Positions 4,904-6,548 of a DNA stretch of 6,548 nucleotides are shown here, piece by piece (position 1 is the stretch's first letter; the number at the start of each line of letters is the position of its first letter). The notes under the pieces were generated by a model, which saw only the letters and a program-made list of their open reading frames with translations, did no database searches and was not told the origin of the DNA. The DNA comes from an uncultured Actinomycetes bacterium. GTDB lineage: Bacteria > Actinomycetota > Actinomycetes > Nanopelagicales > Nanopelagicaceae. Where the stretch lies: NCBI GenBank assembly GCA_903845465.1, contig CAIMXQ010000005.1, positions 1-6,548 of the forward strand. The letters are read 5' to 3'. The translations under genes were made by a program, and so were the position numbers.

Positions 4904-4921
4904 AGACTTCACCCTTGGGGT
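4895..4921 (+). repeat. Two adjoining hairpins across the frr stop and cdsA leader
   Basis: GAAGTC (4895-4900) and GACTTC (4905-4910) pair around TAAA, which contains the frr stop codon in the loop. Directly adjoining, ACCC (4911-4914) and GGGT (4918-4921) pair around TTG. The second uses the only purine-rich stretch (GGGG, 4917-4920) that could serve as the cdsA ribosome binding site. The following bases TCTCTTACC are pyrimidine-rich but lack a T-run. Such short stems can occur by chance; the parallel with the pyrH stop hairpin is what raises interest. Confidence 0.4.
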
Positions 4922-4930
4922 TCTCTTACC

Positions 4931-5791
4931 GTGTCAGATATACATTCGATCAACGAAGCGATTAATAAGCGCGCTGGTCGTAAACTCCTGCCATCAATCG
5001 GCGTCAGCGTATTTCTCGTACTTCTCGTCTGGTTTTCACTTGCAACTTACCGTGTAATTTTCGCAGGTCTCGTAACTATTGCTGTCGTACTTGGAATCCG
5101 CGAACTCAATCGAGCTTTCTCTGTCGTTGATATTCATATTCCACTCTGGTCACTGACAACAGCGACAATCGGTCTAGGAGCAGCATCCTGGTTCGGGGGA
5201 GTCTCAGGACTTGCTGTTGCCACTGCAATTGCCTTTCCTTGTTTGCTTGTACTACTTCTTCCACGCGGAACTGAAAACTTTGTTAAGACTGCATCCGCAT
5301 CCGCCCTTGCACTGATCTATCTCCCATTTCTTGCCGGATTCCTTATTCTCCTTGCACGCCCCCACAATGGTTTGGCGCGCGTTATGACATTTGTAGTACT
5401 CGTTGGATGCAACGACACCTTCGGATATTTAACTGGAGTTCTTCTTGGTAAGCATCCGCTTGCGCCGAAGATTAGCCCTAAGAAGACGATTGAAGGTTTA
5501 ACAGGTTCTCTCATATTTACTATTGTTGGTGGCTCACTTGCATTTCACTTCATCATGAATTCGCACTGGTATCTAGGTGCTGCAGCTGGCCTGCTCACAG
5601 TATTTACCGCAACATCGGGCGATCTCATTGAATCTGCCCTCAAGCGCGATATGGCAATTAAAGATATGGGCTCATTGCTTCCAGGACATGGAGGCATTTT
5701 GGATCGCCTTGATTCAGTTCTCTTTGCAGCCCCTGCTTTGTGGCTCGCACTTGAAATCGTGCGTCGCGCGCAAGAGTCAGGGTTTCTATGA
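4931..5791 (+). CDS. cdsA: Phosphatidate cytidylyltransferase (CDP-diacylglycerol synthase)
   Basis: CdsA makes CDP-diacylglycerol from phosphatidate and CTP in the cytoplasmic membrane, the branch point to phosphatidylglycerol, cardiolipin and phosphatidylinositol. The 286-residue protein is hydrophobic throughout, with roughly eight or nine membrane segments (about 22-38, 42-56, 72-88, 93-110, 122-142, 150-168, 193-208, 213-228 and 262-277). The family signature is complete: S235-x-x-KR...KD, then LLPGHGGILDRLDS (249-262). The CND-x-FGYLTG...GKHPLAPKISPKKTIEG region (160-189) holds the metal/CTP-site motif. The start is GTG at 4931; the frr stop is in the same frame just upstream, and no good alternative start exists. 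The Shine-Dalgarno is poor (GGGG ten bases upstream), so coupling to frr or low expression is likely. Its stop overlaps the rlmN start. Confidence 0.96.
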   Translation: MSDIHSINEAINKRAGRKLLPSIGVSVFLVLLVWFSLATYRVIFAGLVTIAVVLGIRELNRAFSVVDIHIPLWSLTTATIGLGAASWFGGVSGLAVATAIAFPCLLVLLLPRGTENFVKTASASALALIYLPFLAGFLILLARPHNGLARVMTFVVLVGCNDTFGYLTGVLLGKHPLAPKISPKKTIEGLTGSLIFTIVGGSLAFHFIMNSHWYLGAAAGLLTVFTATSGDLIESALKRDMAIKDMGSLLPGHGGILDRLDSVLFAAPALWLALEIVRRAQESGFL

Positions 5792-6548
5792 CGACAGAGC
5801 GCCCTGCAGAGTTAAAGCTTGTCTTCGATGAACCAGTTCAGCGCAAGAAGGCACCGAAGCACCTCGCTGACTTTGGTCCTCTCGAGCGTAAAGCATTCGC
5901 TAAGGAACTTGGTTTCCAACCATTTCGTGCAGCACAAGTTGCAACTCATTACTTTGCGCATCTTTCCAATGAACCCGATGAGTGGACCGATATCCCTGCT
6001 GCAGAGCGCCAAACAATTGCAGATGCGCTGACACCAAAACTCATTGAGCTCGTCACCACACGCACGACAGATGGCGGTATGACTCGCAAAGATTTGTGGA
6101 AGCTCCACGACGGAGTTCTCGTTGAATCTGTATTGATGCGTTACACAGATCGCACGACAGTCTGCATCTCATCGCAAGCAGGGTGCGGTATGAACTGTCC
6201 TTTCTGTGCAACAGGGCAGGCAGGGTTAACACGCAATCTTTCAGCTGGAGAAATAACAGATCAGATAGTCGCAGCAGCACGCGCATGCGCCAATGGCGAG
6301 ATGCCTGGCGGACCAACACGACTGTCCAACATTGTCTTTATGGGAATGGGTGAACCGCTCGCTAACTACAACGCAGTGGTGCGCACACTCCGCAATATCA
6401 CCGACCCGAACCCAGATGGACTTGGAATCTCTGCACGTTCAGTAGTGGTCTCAACTGTGGGACTTGTTAATGGAATCGAAAAGCTGATGGATGAAGGAAT
6501 CAACTGCACGCTAGCGGTTTCACTTCATACCCCTGATGACGAACTCCG
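5788..6548 (+). CDS. rlmN: Dual-specificity RNA methyltransferase RlmN (3' truncated by window edge)
   Basis: This radical-SAM enzyme methylates C2 of A2503 in 23S rRNA and, in studied enzymes, of A37 in some tRNAs. The ATG overlaps the cdsA stop as ATGA, with AGGG (5779-5782) five bases upstream as a weak Shine-Dalgarno. 253 codons are visible, open to the edge. The N-terminal part contains LGFQPFRAAQVATHYF, the typical accessory domain. The radical-SAM cluster motif CxxxCxxC is C133, C137 and C140 (AGCGMNCPFCATGQAG). C126 in VCISSQ corresponds by spacing to E. coli C118. Further on are FMGMGEPLANYN (184-195), the VVVSTVGLV strand and the SLHTPDDEL motif at the edge. The catalytic methyl-carrying cysteine near the C-terminus lies outside the window. 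Cfr, the A2503 C8 paralogue, is unlikely because this housekeeping position next to cdsA is the usual actinobacterial rlmN place. Confidence 0.95.
   Translation, partial: MTTERPAELKLVFDEPVQRKKAPKHLADFGPLERKAFAKELGFQPFRAAQVATHYFAHLSNEPDEWTDIPAAERQTIADALTPKLIELVTTRTTDGGMTRKDLWKLHDGVLVESVLMRYTDRTTVCISSQAGCGMNCPFCATGQAGLTRNLSAGEITDQIVAAARACANGEMPGGPTRLSNIVFMGMGEPLANYNAVVRTLRNITDPNPDGLGISARSVVVSTVGLVNGIEKLMDEGINCTLAVSLHTPDDEL

Noticed and set aside
1..6548. Mobile element, CRISPR, phage or defence system
   Set aside because: No transposase, direct-repeat array, tRNA attachment site or compositional break was seen; the only recombinase is a standard housekeeping XerC.

Overview
The window looks like a conserved chromosomal housekeeping locus of an actinobacterium with moderate base composition (by eye the high-40s percent GC, not computed). 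The order rpsB-tsf-pyrH-frr-cdsA-rlmN on one strand is the classic actinobacterial arrangement. The proteins also carry actinobacterial flavours: a UMP kinase with a GAGAGMPFFTTD loop, a ribosome recycling factor ending HKEAELLEV, and an S2 with a long Ala-rich tail. Actinobacterial character with only moderate GC suggests a streamlined freshwater or marine lineage such as Nanopelagicales (acI). That lineage is an inference from gene content and protein flavour; no marker gene proves it.

Layout: all eight genes are on the + strand. The left edge holds the 3' part of cimA (citramalate synthase, isoleucine precursor synthesis). After 28 bases comes a complete xerC (chromosome dimer resolution recombinase), with a TANNNT-type -10 element placed as for a leaderless transcript. 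A 279-base non-coding stretch follows (1588-1866), unusually rich in perfect inverted repeats. Then come rpsB (S2), tsf (EF-Ts), pyrH (UMP kinase), frr (ribosome recycling factor), cdsA (CDP-diacylglycerol synthase) and a 3'-truncated rlmN (23S rRNA A2503/tRNA A37 methyltransferase).

rpsB to rlmN reads as one operon: gaps are 2, 29, 27 and 27 bases, and cdsA and rlmN overlap by 4 bases. Four of the six products serve translation (S2, EF-Ts, RRF, RlmN); the other two feed nucleotide (PyrH) and phospholipid (CdsA) synthesis, tying growth functions together.

No novel gene system, mobile element, CRISPR array or foreign island is visible. The points worth a second look are RNA-level: (i) a densely structured rpsB leader ending in a long hairpin next to its Shine-Dalgarno sequence; (ii) a 13-base imperfect inverted repeat that would pair the pyrH Shine-Dalgarno and start codon with codons about 10-12; (iii) hairpins built around the stop codons of pyrH and frr; (iv) mutually exclusive pairings at the xerC 3' end. 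None has been folded computationally or checked for covariation here.
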